Shown here piece by piece: positions 9,909 through 17,625 of a DNA stretch of 64,000 nucleotides. The notes below the pieces were generated by a model. That model had not been told where the DNA came from. It saw nothing but the letters and a program-made list of their open reading frames with translations, and searched no databases. A program made the translations under genes and the position numbers. The stretch is taken from NCBI GenBank assembly GCA_963732095.1, contig CAVSZA010000026.1, positions 62,001-126,000 on the forward strand, given 5' to 3'. Numbering within the stretch: position 1 is the first letter of the stretch; every line of letters starts with the position of its first letter. The DNA is from AP-15 sp963732095. GTDB taxonomy: Bacteria; Pseudomonadota; Alphaproteobacteria; ATCC43930; CGMCC-115725.

Positions 9909-11234
9909 ATGAGCGCCGTCGTCGATTTCCCGGTCAAGCCTGAGGCGCGACCTTATCTCGAAACGTTCGGGCATACCCGCCACAGGGATGATCCGGACTG
10001 GCTCGCGGGTTATCGCAACCGAAGTCTCGCTCGCTTCGCCGAGCTGGGGTTTCCGTCTCGGCGCAGCGAGGCTTGGCGTTATCTCGATCTGCATCGGCTC
10101 GAGCAACGGCCGATGTTGCCGGTCGGGAGTGGGGCCGCGGTCGTCACATCCGCCGTGCATGAGCAGCTCACGGACATCGGATTGGCCGGACCGGCACATA
10201 GGCTGGTGCTCGTCAATGGCCGTTTTGCCCCGGGGCTGTCTCGGCTCGATCGGCTTCCCTCGGGCGTGTGGCTCGGGGCTATGGCAGCGGCCATCGCCGA
10301 GCGGCCGGATCTGGTACGCAGCGGGCTCGAGGCGCAACCGCAGGACCGGCCGTTCGCATCGCTGAATGCAGCGTTTTTCGCCGATGGCTTTGTGCTCGAC
10401 GTCGCGCCCGGTGTTGCTCTGGAGCGGCCGGTCGAGATCGTCCATCTGTCCGATCACAATACCGGCGGCTCGTTGCACACGCGCAGCCTCGTGTCCGCCG
10501 GTCGAGACAGCCGTGCCACACTCGTCGAGAGCTATGCCGGCGTCGGCGAGTACTGGCGCAACGATGTGGTCGAGCTGCGGCTCGGGGCTCGCTCCGAGCT
10601 GGCCCGAATTACGCTCGTCGAGGAAGGCGCGGAGGCGCTGCATTTCGGCGAGACGCTGGCGACGCTCGATGCAGCCTCGCGGCTTTCCAGCTTTGTCCTA
10701 TTGCTGGGCGGCCGGACGGTGCGGCACGATGTGACTGTGCGCAGCGAGGGCGAAAGAAGCCGCTCCGATCTCAACGGGGCCTTTCTGCTGTCGGGCCGTC
10801 AGGAGGCCAACATTCTGACGGCGGTGGATCATGCGGCGCCCGGCGGCGAGACCCGCGAGATCTTCAAAGGGGTAGCCGCGGGGCGGGCCCACGGCGCCTT
10901 TCAGGGCCGCATCACCGTGCGTCCCGGCGCCCAGAAGGTCGACGCCCATCAGCTGAGCCGCAATTTGGTGCTCGGCCCGCGCGCGGCGATCGACACGAAG
11001 CCCGAGCTCGAAATCTGTGCCGACGACGTCAAATGCAGCCACGGCGCCGCCGTCGGCGATCTCGACGAAGCGGCGCTGTTTTATCTGCGCGCCCGCGGCA
11101 TCCCGCGTGACGAGGCGCGCCGAATGCTGATCGAAGCTTTCGCCCGGGAGGCGGTCGAGCTGGTCGAGCAGGCCGCACTGCGCGAGCACCTGCACGCACG
11201 CCTCGTCCGGCGCCTGGCGACATTGGAGGACTAG
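9909..11234 (+). CDS. sufD: Fe-S cluster assembly protein SufD
   Basis: A 441-residue partner of SufB in the SufBC2D scaffold. The C-terminal SufB/SufD beta-helix region contains HGAFQGRITVRPGAQKVDAH, LSRNLVLGPRAAIDTKPELE and CSHGAAVGDLDEAALFYLRARG, all diagnostic. The open frame extends back to 9771 inside sufC, but ATG 9909 just after the sufC stop is the natural start. The sufS-sufU gene begins two bases after its stop. Confidence 0.95.
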   Translation: MSAVVDFPVKPEARPYLETFGHTRHRDDPDWLAGYRNRSLARFAELGFPSRRSEAWRYLDLHRLEQRPMLPVGSGAAVVTSAVHEQLTDIGLAGPAHRLVLVNGRFAPGLSRLDRLPSGVWLGAMAAAIAERPDLVRSGLEAQPQDRPFASLNAAFFADGFVLDVAPGVALERPVEIVHLSDHNTGGSLHTRSLVSAGRDSRATLVESYAGVGEYWRNDVVELRLGARSELARITLVEEGAEALHFGETLATLDAASRLSSFVLLLGGRTVRHDVTVRSEGERSRSDLNGAFLLSGRQEANILTAVDHAAPGGETREIFKGVAAGRAHGAFQGRITVRPGAQKVDAHQLSRNLVLGPRAAIDTKPELEICADDVKCSHGAAVGDLDEAALFYLRARGIPRDEARRMLIEAFAREAVELVEQAALREHLHARLVRRLATLED

Positions 11235-11236
11235 GC

Positions 11237-12952
11237 ATGAGGCCGGCGAGTTTGAGAACTGTTTATCCCGGACCCGGCGGTTTTGACCCGCAAGTGTTGA
11301 AGCGCGAGTTCCCGATCTTCGCGAGCAACCCCGGTCTCGTGTTTCTCGATAGCGGCGCCAGCGCACAGAAACCGCGCTCGGTGATCGACCGGATCTCGAA
11401 TTACTACAGCACCGATTATGCCAATGTGCATCGCGGGGTATACCGGCTGAGCGCCCGCTCGACCGAGCTGTTCGAGGAGGCCCGCGAGAAGGTGCGGGCG
11501 TTTCTGAACGCCGCCGATTCGCGCGAGATCGTCTTCGTGCGCGGCGCGACCGAGGGCATCAACCTCGTCGCTCAGAGCTGGGGCGCAACCTTCCTCAAAA
11601 CCGGCGACGAGATCTTGATCAGCGAGCTCGAGCACCATTCGAACATCGTGCCCTGGCAGTTGCTGCGCGATCGCATCGGCATTCGGCTCGTCGTGGCCCC
11701 GATCGATGCGACAGGCGGATTGGATTTGGCCACTTTCGAAGGGTTGTTGTCGCCGCGTACTCGCCTCGTTGCGATGACCCACCTCGCGAATGCCACCGGT
11801 GCGCTCGTTCCGATCGAGACCGTCACTCGTCTGGCCCACCGGCACGGCGCGAAGGTGCTGATAGACGGCTGTCAGGCGGCGCCGCGGCTAGTGGTCGATG
11901 TGCAGGCCCTGGACTGCGATTTCTATGTCTTTTCCGGGCACAAGACCTACGGGCCGACCGGCATCGGCGTGCTTTACGGCCGCTACGAGCTGCTCTCCGC
12001 GATGCCGCCCTGGCAAGGCGGCGGCGAGATGATTCTCAACGTCACCTTTGAAAAGAGCGAGTTCCAGGAGCCGCCGCACCGCTTCGAGGCTGGCACGCCG
12101 GACATTTCAGGTGCGATCGGGCTCGGCACGGCGATTGACTTCACCGAGGAGCTCGGGCGCGACAACATCCTGGAACACGAGGAGGCGCTGACCGGCTACG
12201 GCGTCGACCGGCTGTCGCGCATTCCGGATCTCCGCTTGGTCGAAGCCGGCCAGCGCCGGCTCGGCATACTCTCTTTCGACCTCGCGGGTGTGCATCCGCA
12301 CGACCTCGCCCAGGTGCTCGATGAGCATCATGTAGCGGTCCGCGCCGGACATCACTGCGCACAGCCGCTCGTCGAGAAACTGGGGCTCGCCGCGACGACC
12401 CGAGCCTCTCTCGGCGTTTACAATGACGAGAGCGACATCGATCGGTTGATTGATGCGCTCGAAATCAGCCCGGGAGATGTTCCTGCGATGATGGATCTGC
12501 GCGAACTTTATCAGGACATCATCCTCGACCACGGCCGCCACCCGCGAAATTTCCGCGCCATCGAGCATCCCACGCATTTCGCGCAGGGCCACAATCCGTT
12601 GTGCGGCGACCGCGTGACGGTCTATGTGACCCTGGATGGCGACCGCATCGCCGATGTCAGCTTTCAGGGGCGCGGGTGCGCGATCTCGACCGCGGCGGCA
12701 TCGCTGATGACCGAAGTGCTGAGGGGCAAGACCGTCGCCGAGGCCCGTGCCCTATTCGCTCAATTCCACGCGCGCGCGACCGGCGGGGAGCCGGGGCCCG
12801 ATCTGCCGGAGCCGTTGGCCGAGGAAATGGACCGGCTCGAACCGCTGACCGGGGTCAGGGCATACCCGGCCCGCGTCAAATGCGCGACGTTGTCGTGGCA
12901 CGCACTCGAGGCGGCGCTGAAAAGCCCGGGCGCGACAGTGAAGACGGAGTAG
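11237..12952 (+). CDS. sufS: Fused cysteine desulfurase SufS - scaffold/sulfur acceptor SufU
   Basis: One 571-residue frame carries two SUF proteins. Residues 1 to ~412 are the PLP enzyme SufS: PLP lysine K236 in FSGHKTYGPTGIG, catalytic cysteine C374 in RAGHHCAQP. Residues 419-571 are SufU/IscU-like: DLRELYQDIILDHGRHPRNF with conserved cysteines in NPLCGDRV, GRGCAIS and RVKCATLSW. No stop lies between them. M418/M419 (ATG ATG at 12488/12491) sit exactly where a separate SufU would start, so either a stop was lost and the proteins are fused, or internal initiation also occurs. A fusion would deliver persulfide from SufS to SufU within one chain. The order sufBCD-SU-T is the normal alphaproteobacterial operon. 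Confidence 0.93.
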   Translation: MRPASLRTVYPGPGGFDPQVLKREFPIFASNPGLVFLDSGASAQKPRSVIDRISNYYSTDYANVHRGVYRLSARSTELFEEAREKVRAFLNAADSREIVFVRGATEGINLVAQSWGATFLKTGDEILISELEHHSNIVPWQLLRDRIGIRLVVAPIDATGGLDLATFEGLLSPRTRLVAMTHLANATGALVPIETVTRLAHRHGAKVLIDGCQAAPRLVVDVQALDCDFYVFSGHKTYGPTGIGVLYGRYELLSAMPPWQGGGEMILNVTFEKSEFQEPPHRFEAGTPDISGAIGLGTAIDFTEELGRDNILEHEEALTGYGVDRLSRIPDLRLVEAGQRRLGILSFDLAGVHPHDLAQVLDEHHVAVRAGHHCAQPLVEKLGLAATTRASLGVYNDESDIDRLIDALEISPGDVPAMMDLRELYQDIILDHGRHPRNFRAIEHPTHFAQGHNPLCGDRVTVYVTLDGDRIADVSFQGRGCAISTAAASLMTEVLRGKTVAEARALFAQFHARATGGEPGPDLPEPLAEEMDRLEPLTGVRAYPARVKCATLSWHALEAALKSPGATVKTE

Positions 12953-12956
12953 CAAG

Positions 12957-13343
12957 ATGGATCGCGATCCGTTCGACTTCGATGCGAACCCGCCCACTGC
13001 CGGCGAGGACGTCGAGCGCCCGGAAGGCGGCGAGGACGACCCGGCGCTGATGGGGCCGGTGCTGGAGGCGCTAAAGACCGTTCGGGATCCGGAGATCCCA
13101 ATGGACCTCGTAGAACTCGGCCTGATCTACGAGCTGATCGTCAAGAAAGGCGGCATCGTCTATGTCGAAATGACCCTGACCACACCGGCCTGCCCGGTCG
13201 CCGCCAGCATGCCGGGTGAGGTCGAGACAGCGATCCGCTCCGTCCCCGGGGTCGATGACGTGCGCGTCAAGCTCGTCTGGTCGCCCCCTTGGGGACCCGA
13301 CCGGATGAGCGAGGAAGCCCGGCTCGAACTCGGGATGCTGTAA
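12957..13343 (+). CDS. sufT: SUF maturation factor SufT (DUF59/MIP18 family)
   Basis: A 128-residue protein of the DUF59 (MIP18/PaaD-like) family that accompanies SUF operons and helps Fe-S protein maturation. The core reads VLEALKTVRDPEIPMDLVELGLIYEL, then MTLTTPACPVAASMPGEVE with the conserved cysteine, then VRVKLVWSPPWGPDRMSEEARLELG. The first ~30 residues are acidic and low in complexity. It starts four bases after the sufS-sufU stop and ends the SUF operon; the next gene is convergent and abuts it with no gap. Confidence 0.92.
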   Translation: MDRDPFDFDANPPTAGEDVERPEGGEDDPALMGPVLEALKTVRDPEIPMDLVELGLIYELIVKKGGIVYVEMTLTTPACPVAASMPGEVETAIRSVPGVDDVRVKLVWSPPWGPDRMSEEARLELGML

Positions 13344-14561
13344 TCAGCCAAACGGGTGTTCGAGAAAGAAGCGGAGCATTTCCCGCGTTGCATCTGGCCC
13401 GTGTGGATCAGTGTAAGAACCAGCGAGACTACCGCCTGACCAGGCATGACCGGCGCCGTGGATGACCCACTGCTCGAAAATCGAAAGGTCAGCCGCGTCG
13501 CGGTGGACGGTGCGAGTGTAGGCGCGACCGCCGGGGACCCGGCCGTGCTCGACTGTCACTCTTGTATCGGTGGCCAGCCCTTCCTTCAGCTGGGCAATAA
13601 CCTGCTCGCCGTTGGTTGGGTGCACCGTCGTGTCTTGGTCACCGTGGAACACAATTGCCGGTACGATCCGCGTATATCCCCCTCTGCCTGACAAGTTGCG
13701 GCCTGACCGCCGCTTCGCCATCGGCCCACTCCGCCGCATTGCCACGAAGGCCGAGCGAACGTCACTGGCCGCGCCGCAGGCGAGGCCGGAATGCACGCCG
13801 ATTGCCGCATAGAGGTCGGGATAGGCCGCCGCCAGGACCGCGGCGGCTGCCGCGCCGGCGGAAAGCCCGGCGGCGTAGATGCGTTCTTCGTCCACCGAAT
13901 AATCGCTCATCACCTGGCGGGTGAGGCCCGCAATGAGCGCCGGCTCGCCCTGGCCTCGGATCTGATCGCCCGGGCGAAACCAGTTCCAGCACTTGGAAAT
14001 GTTGGCCGAAGGCGCCTGCTCTGGATAAACGACAAAGCAGTTGTGTTCCTCGGCACGCAGGTTCATACGCGTGCCGGCGGCAAAGTCTTCCGGCGATTGG
14101 GTGCAGCCGTGCAGCATGACGATCAACGGCAGTGGCTGGCCCCGGTATTGGCTAGGCACATAGAGTTTGTAGGTTCGGCTTCCGGCCTGGTTGCCGAAGG
14201 ATTTCGTCAGAAATTGCCCCGCTTCCGGCACTGGAATATCTGCTGCTGCAGACGGATCAGCCAGCCCGCCCGGGCCGGAATCAAACTCGGCTCGGGTGGC
14301 CCGGTTGCGAAGACGGCGCAGCATTTCGGGGAACTGCGCGCCGACTGGCTTTTCCGGCCGGCCGCGCTGAGCAGGGGTCACCTCAATCGTGCTCGCCACC
14401 AGGTCGATCGTTGGCGTCGCGCCTGCGTCATCGGCAGCGGGCTCTCGATCTGTTCCATTCTGTAGCACGCGCTGCAGCAGTGCCGTCGCCTCAATGAGGC
14501 GGCTCGCTCGGGTGAGCCGGCCGGCTTCACGCATGCCGGCGCGCAGTCTGTCATTCATCAC
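13344..14561 (-). CDS. PHB-depolymerase-family esterase (LpqC-like)
   Basis: A 405-residue alpha/beta hydrolase of the Esterase_phd family, which covers polyhydroxybutyrate depolymerases and feruloyl-type esterases. After ~130 N-terminal residues of variable sequence comes YVPSQYRGQPLPLIVMLHGC (oxyanion hole). The nucleophile is in AAGLSAGAAAAA (GxSxG), the acid in FHGDQDTTVHP and the histidine in HGAGHAWSGG. No signal peptide is apparent, suggesting an intracellular substrate. It lies 55 bases downstream of the ribbon-helix-helix regulator on the same strand and is probably controlled by it. The natural substrate is uncertain. Confidence 0.85.
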   Translation of the reverse strand: MMNDRLRAGMREAGRLTRASRLIEATALLQRVLQNGTDREPAADDAGATPTIDLVASTIEVTPAQRGRPEKPVGAQFPEMLRRLRNRATRAEFDSGPGGLADPSAAADIPVPEAGQFLTKSFGNQAGSRTYKLYVPSQYRGQPLPLIVMLHGCTQSPEDFAAGTRMNLRAEEHNCFVVYPEQAPSANISKCWNWFRPGDQIRGQGEPALIAGLTRQVMSDYSVDEERIYAAGLSAGAAAAAVLAAAYPDLYAAIGVHSGLACGAASDVRSAFVAMRRSGPMAKRRSGRNLSGRGGYTRIVPAIVFHGDQDTTVHPTNGEQVIAQLKEGLATDTRVTVEHGRVPGGRAYTRTVHRDAADLSIFEQWVIHGAGHAWSGGSLAGSYTDPHGPDATREMLRFFLEHPFG

Positions 14562-14616
14562 AAATTTCCTGTGTCGAGGTTCGGCTGAGGGCTGCTCGAG
14601 TACTGATGCTGCCCAA

Positions 14617-15015
14617 TTATCGAATACGGTCCGCCAGAGCGGCTTTTACGGCTGAAGTGGCATGTAACGCGCCAAGCACGGCAATCAATTCAATGGTCGC
14701 GCAGGCAAGCTCGGGAGTGACGTCGCCGGCGATGCTGGCCAAGCCCAACACGCGGATCTGGAGCATCCGTCCAGTCGCACGCACTTCTTCTAGATCCTCA
14801 CGGCTGAAATGCCGCAGACCCAGCTCTACTCTCTTCCGCACGATCGCCTGCTTGGCCGTATCGGCGTGCCGCTCGATCTGGTTGCGGATGGCGGTACGGA
14901 TAAAATCGGTTCGGTTCGAGTAGAAGCCCTCCTGAACCATCAGGTCGATATGGCCGAGATCGACGTGACCGAGGTTGATCGTAATCTTCTCGCTGTCCGC
15001 AGTCCGTTCTGTCAT
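14617..15015 (-). CDS. Ribbon-helix-helix (CopG-like) transcription regulator
   Basis: A 132-residue protein. ITINLGHVDLGHIDLMVQEGFYSNRTDFIRTAIRNQ is a ribbon-helix-helix DNA-binding domain: a beta strand followed by two helices with the conserved SNRTDFIR turn. The C-terminal half (RMLQIRVLGLASIAGDV...) is a conserved extension of unknown role. The frame extends upstream to 15111, but that would read through the perfect palindrome at 15027-15050, so ATG 15015 is chosen. It is the first gene of an operon with the esterase. RHH regulators usually repress themselves by binding palindromes next to their promoter, as the layout here suggests. Confidence 0.82.
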   Translation of the reverse strand: MTERTADSEKITINLGHVDLGHIDLMVQEGFYSNRTDFIRTAIRNQIERHADTAKQAIVRKRVELGLRHFSREDLEEVRATGRMLQIRVLGLASIAGDVTPELACATIELIAVLGALHATSAVKAALADRIR

Positions 15016-15026
15016 TCTACCATCTG

Positions 15027-15050
15027 CATACCATCCAATTGGATGGTATG
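15027..15050. promoter_or_regulatory. Perfect 24-bp palindrome, candidate RHH operator
   Basis: Bases 15027-15050 are a perfect palindrome with no spacer, centred on CAATTG: the left half is CATACCATCCAA and the right half is its exact complement. It starts 11 bases before the RHH regulator's ATG. Such a perfect dyad is unlikely by chance and its place suits an autorepressor site. The left half contains CCATCC, possibly the half-site. Confidence 0.75.
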
Positions 15051-15218
15051 TTGGGCGAGCCGGAGACCTTTTCAATGTGCGATGCCGAACATGCGTTGCC
15101 GCCGAAGGCACGGGTCAGTGTTGTTGCATACTCCCGATGCAGAATAGGCTCATGAAATTCAGCTGCAGGCGCGTATGATGGTGAGTAGCCACGCTGATAA
15201 AAAACGAAAGGGGAAACG

Positions 15219-16130
15219 ATGGATCCGATCGTCGGCAGCGGCAAGTACACCTACAAAGTGCGCGAGGATTGGGCTCGCCCTCCCGAAGGTATCGAGGTGA
15301 GGGCTTGCGCCGTTTCCGTCAACTCACAGGACAGAGTCTACTGCTTCAATCGAAATGCCGAGCATCCGGTCGTCATCTTCGACCGGGACGGCAAGTTCTT
15401 GTCGTCCTGGGGCGCGGGGATGTTTACATTTCCCCACGCGATCCGCATCGATGAGAACGATTTCGTCTGGCTCACCGACGAGCATCACGGGCAATTTATG
15501 AAATTCACGACCGATGGGCGGCTGTTGCAGACCATCGGGACCAAGGACCAACGCTCGGATACCGGCGTGCCCGCCGACGATTTCAGTTCGTCGGCGTGGA
15601 AGAAAGTCACGCATGGCGGCGGGCCGTTCAATCTGCCGACCGACATCGCGTTTGCGCCGAGCGGCGAGATGTTCATGACAGACGGCTACGGCAATTCCCG
15701 CGTGCACAAATTCTCGGCGGACGGGAAATACCTCTTCTCCTGGGGTGAACCGGGCAATGGGCCCGGGCAGTTCAACCTGCCGCATGGCGTGTGGATCGAC
15801 CGCCGCGGGCGCGTGCTGGTCGCCGACCGCGAAAACGATCGGGTGCAGGTCTTCGATCAGGACGGGAAGTTGCTGACGATCTGGCCGACCGAATTGATCG
15901 GGCCCGCGTTTTTCTACGTCGATGAGGACGATGCCGTTTACATCCCCGAGCATAATGGCGGCATGATCAGCATTCTGACCCTCGATGGCGAGCGCCTGGC
16001 ACGCTGGGGCGACGGGCCAGTCAACCGGTCGTGCCACGGCATATGGGTAGATTCACACCGCGATCTCTATGTCGTCCAGCCAGGCGAGTGGGGCCGTGTG
16101 CGCCGTGTCGTAAAATACGAGCGGCAATAG
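15219..16130 (+). CDS. NHL-repeat beta-propeller protein (peptidyl-amidating-lyase-like)
   Basis: A 303-residue protein built of NHL repeats, predicted to be a six-bladed propeller. Repeating units include VVIFDRDGKFLSSWGAGMFTFPHAIRIDENDFVWLTDE, VHKFSADGKYLFSWGEPGNGPGQ and VQVFDQDGKLLTIW. The family includes the lyase part of peptide alpha-amidating enzymes, but most bacterial members have no known role. No signal peptide is visible. It starts at ATG 15219 after AAAGGGGAAACG. The small gene at 16174 follows by 43 bases on the same strand. Confidence 0.82.
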   Translation: MDPIVGSGKYTYKVREDWARPPEGIEVRACAVSVNSQDRVYCFNRNAEHPVVIFDRDGKFLSSWGAGMFTFPHAIRIDENDFVWLTDEHHGQFMKFTTDGRLLQTIGTKDQRSDTGVPADDFSSSAWKKVTHGGGPFNLPTDIAFAPSGEMFMTDGYGNSRVHKFSADGKYLFSWGEPGNGPGQFNLPHGVWIDRRGRVLVADRENDRVQVFDQDGKLLTIWPTELIGPAFFYVDEDDAVYIPEHNGGMISILTLDGERLARWGDGPVNRSCHGIWVDSHRDLYVVQPGEWGRVRRVVKYERQ

Positions 16131-16173
16131 CCGCCCTCGACGTACCACTAATACTAAGGAGGGAAAGGCCCAA

Positions 16174-16380
16174 ATGATCGAAGAAGAAGACCTTGGTTTG
16201 ACCTTCAGCGATGAGGATTTCGAGCGGCGCTATTCCTCCGAAGAAGCATCGGGAGCAGCCGGCCCCTCCCGTACCGCAGCTTCGGCAACACAGCCTCCTG
16301 CGGCCCAGATCGGCCCCAGCCGCAACAGGTTCATGCGTACTCTGCTGCGCCGCCGCCTGGCCGCATCCGGTCGCACCTGA
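16174..16380 (+). CDS. Small hypothetical protein, 68 residues
   Basis: ATG 16174 has a good ribosome binding site (AAGGAGGGAAA near 16156). The product starts very acidic (MIEEEDLGLTFSDEDFERRY), then a Ser/Ala/Pro/Gln-rich low-complexity middle, then a strongly basic arginine-rich end (RFMRTLLRRRLAASGRT). This acidic-to-basic polarity and lack of a hydrophobic segment suggest a soluble, partly disordered protein. No family is recognised. It may be cotranscribed with the NHL protein upstream. Confidence 0.6.
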   Translation: MIEEEDLGLTFSDEDFERRYSSEEASGAAGPSRTAASATQPPAAQIGPSRNRFMRTLLRRRLAASGRT

Positions 16381-16401
16381 TCGACGCTAGAAGCGGCGCC
16401 A

Positions 16402-17529
16402 TTAGGCTTGGTTCTCGATCAGCCTTTTTATCAGCCGACTGACCTCGCCGGCTTTTTCCATATGCGGCAGGTGTCCGGTTTGCTCGAGGATGTGAACCGG
16501 AAGGTGTGATCCAAGCCCTTCGGCGTGCGCGACCGGGATGATGCGGTCGTCCCGCCCCCAGATGATTTGCACCGGCAGCTTTAGCGCCGCGACGGCGTCG
16601 CTGAGGACGACGCGTTGCCGGCCGCCCGGGAACCATTCCTCGGCAAAAGCCGCCAACGCCTCCGGCACCCCATCCAGCCGCTTGTAGCGCAACACATCCT
16701 CGACCATCGTGCGGCTGACAAGCGCCGGATCGTGGACCAGGAGCTTGAGTGCCTCGATCGCCTCGCGGCGGCGCGCGGCGCGCACAAAGCCGTCGATAAA
16801 CGCAGCGTTGATCTCGGGCCCGAGCGAGGCCGACGAGATGAGGGTCAGGGTCGCCACGCGCTCGGGCTTGCGCAACGCGAACGAAATGGCGATGCCGCCA
16901 CCCATCGAATGTCCGACGAGGTGCAACCGTTCGATGCCGAGCGCGTTCCGTGCGTGGTCGACGATGGCGGCCAAGCTCTCCGCATCGACGCCGTCCAGTC
17001 GCCTGGCGGATCCGCCGTGGCCCGGCAAATCCAGGGCGATGACCTGCCTGCCTTCGGCCAGAGCGGGCTGGGTAAACATCCAGGTGTTGAGATCGGCGCC
17101 AAAGCCGTGCAGGAGCAGGACCGGGACGCTGTCGCCCTCGCCGAGCGCGAGATGACGCAGCCGCAGGCCGGCTGCCTCCAATTCGCGAGGTCTTGCAGCT
17201 TCGGAATCGACCGCCGGGTCGGCCGTGGGCTCGGGGACCGCAAACCCGGCGACAAAGGTGTCGATCTCGCCGTCCCTTACCTCCTCGGGCGCGACTACCG
17301 CCAGCAACGCACCGACCGGCAATGTCGCACCCGCCGGCGCCACGATTCGCCGCAAGGTGCCTCCTGCCGGCGCTTCCATGACATTGGTGATTTTGGTTGT
17401 CTCGATTTCGAGGAGTTCCTCGCCCTCGGCAAGGCTCTGCCCCTGCTGCTTCAGCCAGCCGACAACCTTGCCCTCGGTCATCGTCAAGCCCCATTTTGGC
17501 ATCGTGATCGCTGTGATTTCAGAACTCAT
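16402..17529 (-). CDS. acoC: Acetoin dehydrogenase E2: lipoyl domain plus alpha/beta hydrolase (AcoC-like)
   Basis: A 375-residue protein: an N-terminal lipoyl domain (lipoyl lysine K46 in EIETTKITN), a short hinge and an alpha/beta hydrolase domain from about residue 115 (LLLHGFGADLNTW; nucleophile in LVGHSMGGG). Acetoin dehydrogenase E2 subunits have this unusual acyltransferase fold, unlike the pyruvate dehydrogenase E2. It accepts the acetyl group from E1 and passes it to CoA. It is the last gene of acoA-acoB-acoC; no dedicated E3 or acoR regulator is in the window. A dispersed repeat separates it from acoB. Confidence 0.88.
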   Translation of the reverse strand: MSSEITAITMPKWGLTMTEGKVVGWLKQQGQSLAEGEELLEIETTKITNVMEAPAGGTLRRIVAPAGATLPVGALLAVVAPEEVRDGEIDTFVAGFAVPEPTADPAVDSEAARPRELEAAGLRLRHLALGEGDSVPVLLLHGFGADLNTWMFTQPALAEGRQVIALDLPGHGGSARRLDGVDAESLAAIVDHARNALGIERLHLVGHSMGGGIAISFALRKPERVATLTLISSASLGPEINAAFIDGFVRAARRREAIEALKLLVHDPALVSRTMVEDVLRYKRLDGVPEALAAFAEEWFPGGRQRVVLSDAVAALKLPVQIIWGRDDRIIPVAHAEGLGSHLPVHILEQTGHLPHMEKAGEVSRLIKRLIENQA

Positions 17530-17532
17530 CGC

Positions 17533-17625
17533 GCACCTCGTTCGTCATTCCCGCGAAAGCGGGAATCCAGAAGCGGCTGGCACATTACCCTGGCTCCTGG
17601 ACCCCCGCTTTCGCGAGGGTGACGA
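17533..17625. repeat. Dispersed palindromic repeat between acoC and acoB
   Basis: Two related arms face each other: GTCATTCCCGCGAAAGCGGG near 17533-17552 and, about 30 bases on, CCCCCGCTTTCGCGAGGGTGA near 17600-17621 (partly inverted). The left arm alone folds into a hairpin with CCCGC/GCGGG around a GAAA-type loop. Such 'non-coding' repeats with CCCGCGAAAGCGGG are very common in alphaproteobacterial genomes. The right part lies inside the acoB reading frame and supplies its last ~13 codons. Confidence 0.75.

Noticed and set aside
16121..16134. GCGGC-AATA-GCCGC hairpin at the end of the NHL gene as a terminator
   Set aside because: Only five base pairs, overlaps the stop codon and has no following T run.
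16331..17494. 387-residue arginine-rich frame on the minus strand
   Set aside because: Shadow of acoC in another phase; acoC has the lipoyl and hydrolase motifs.
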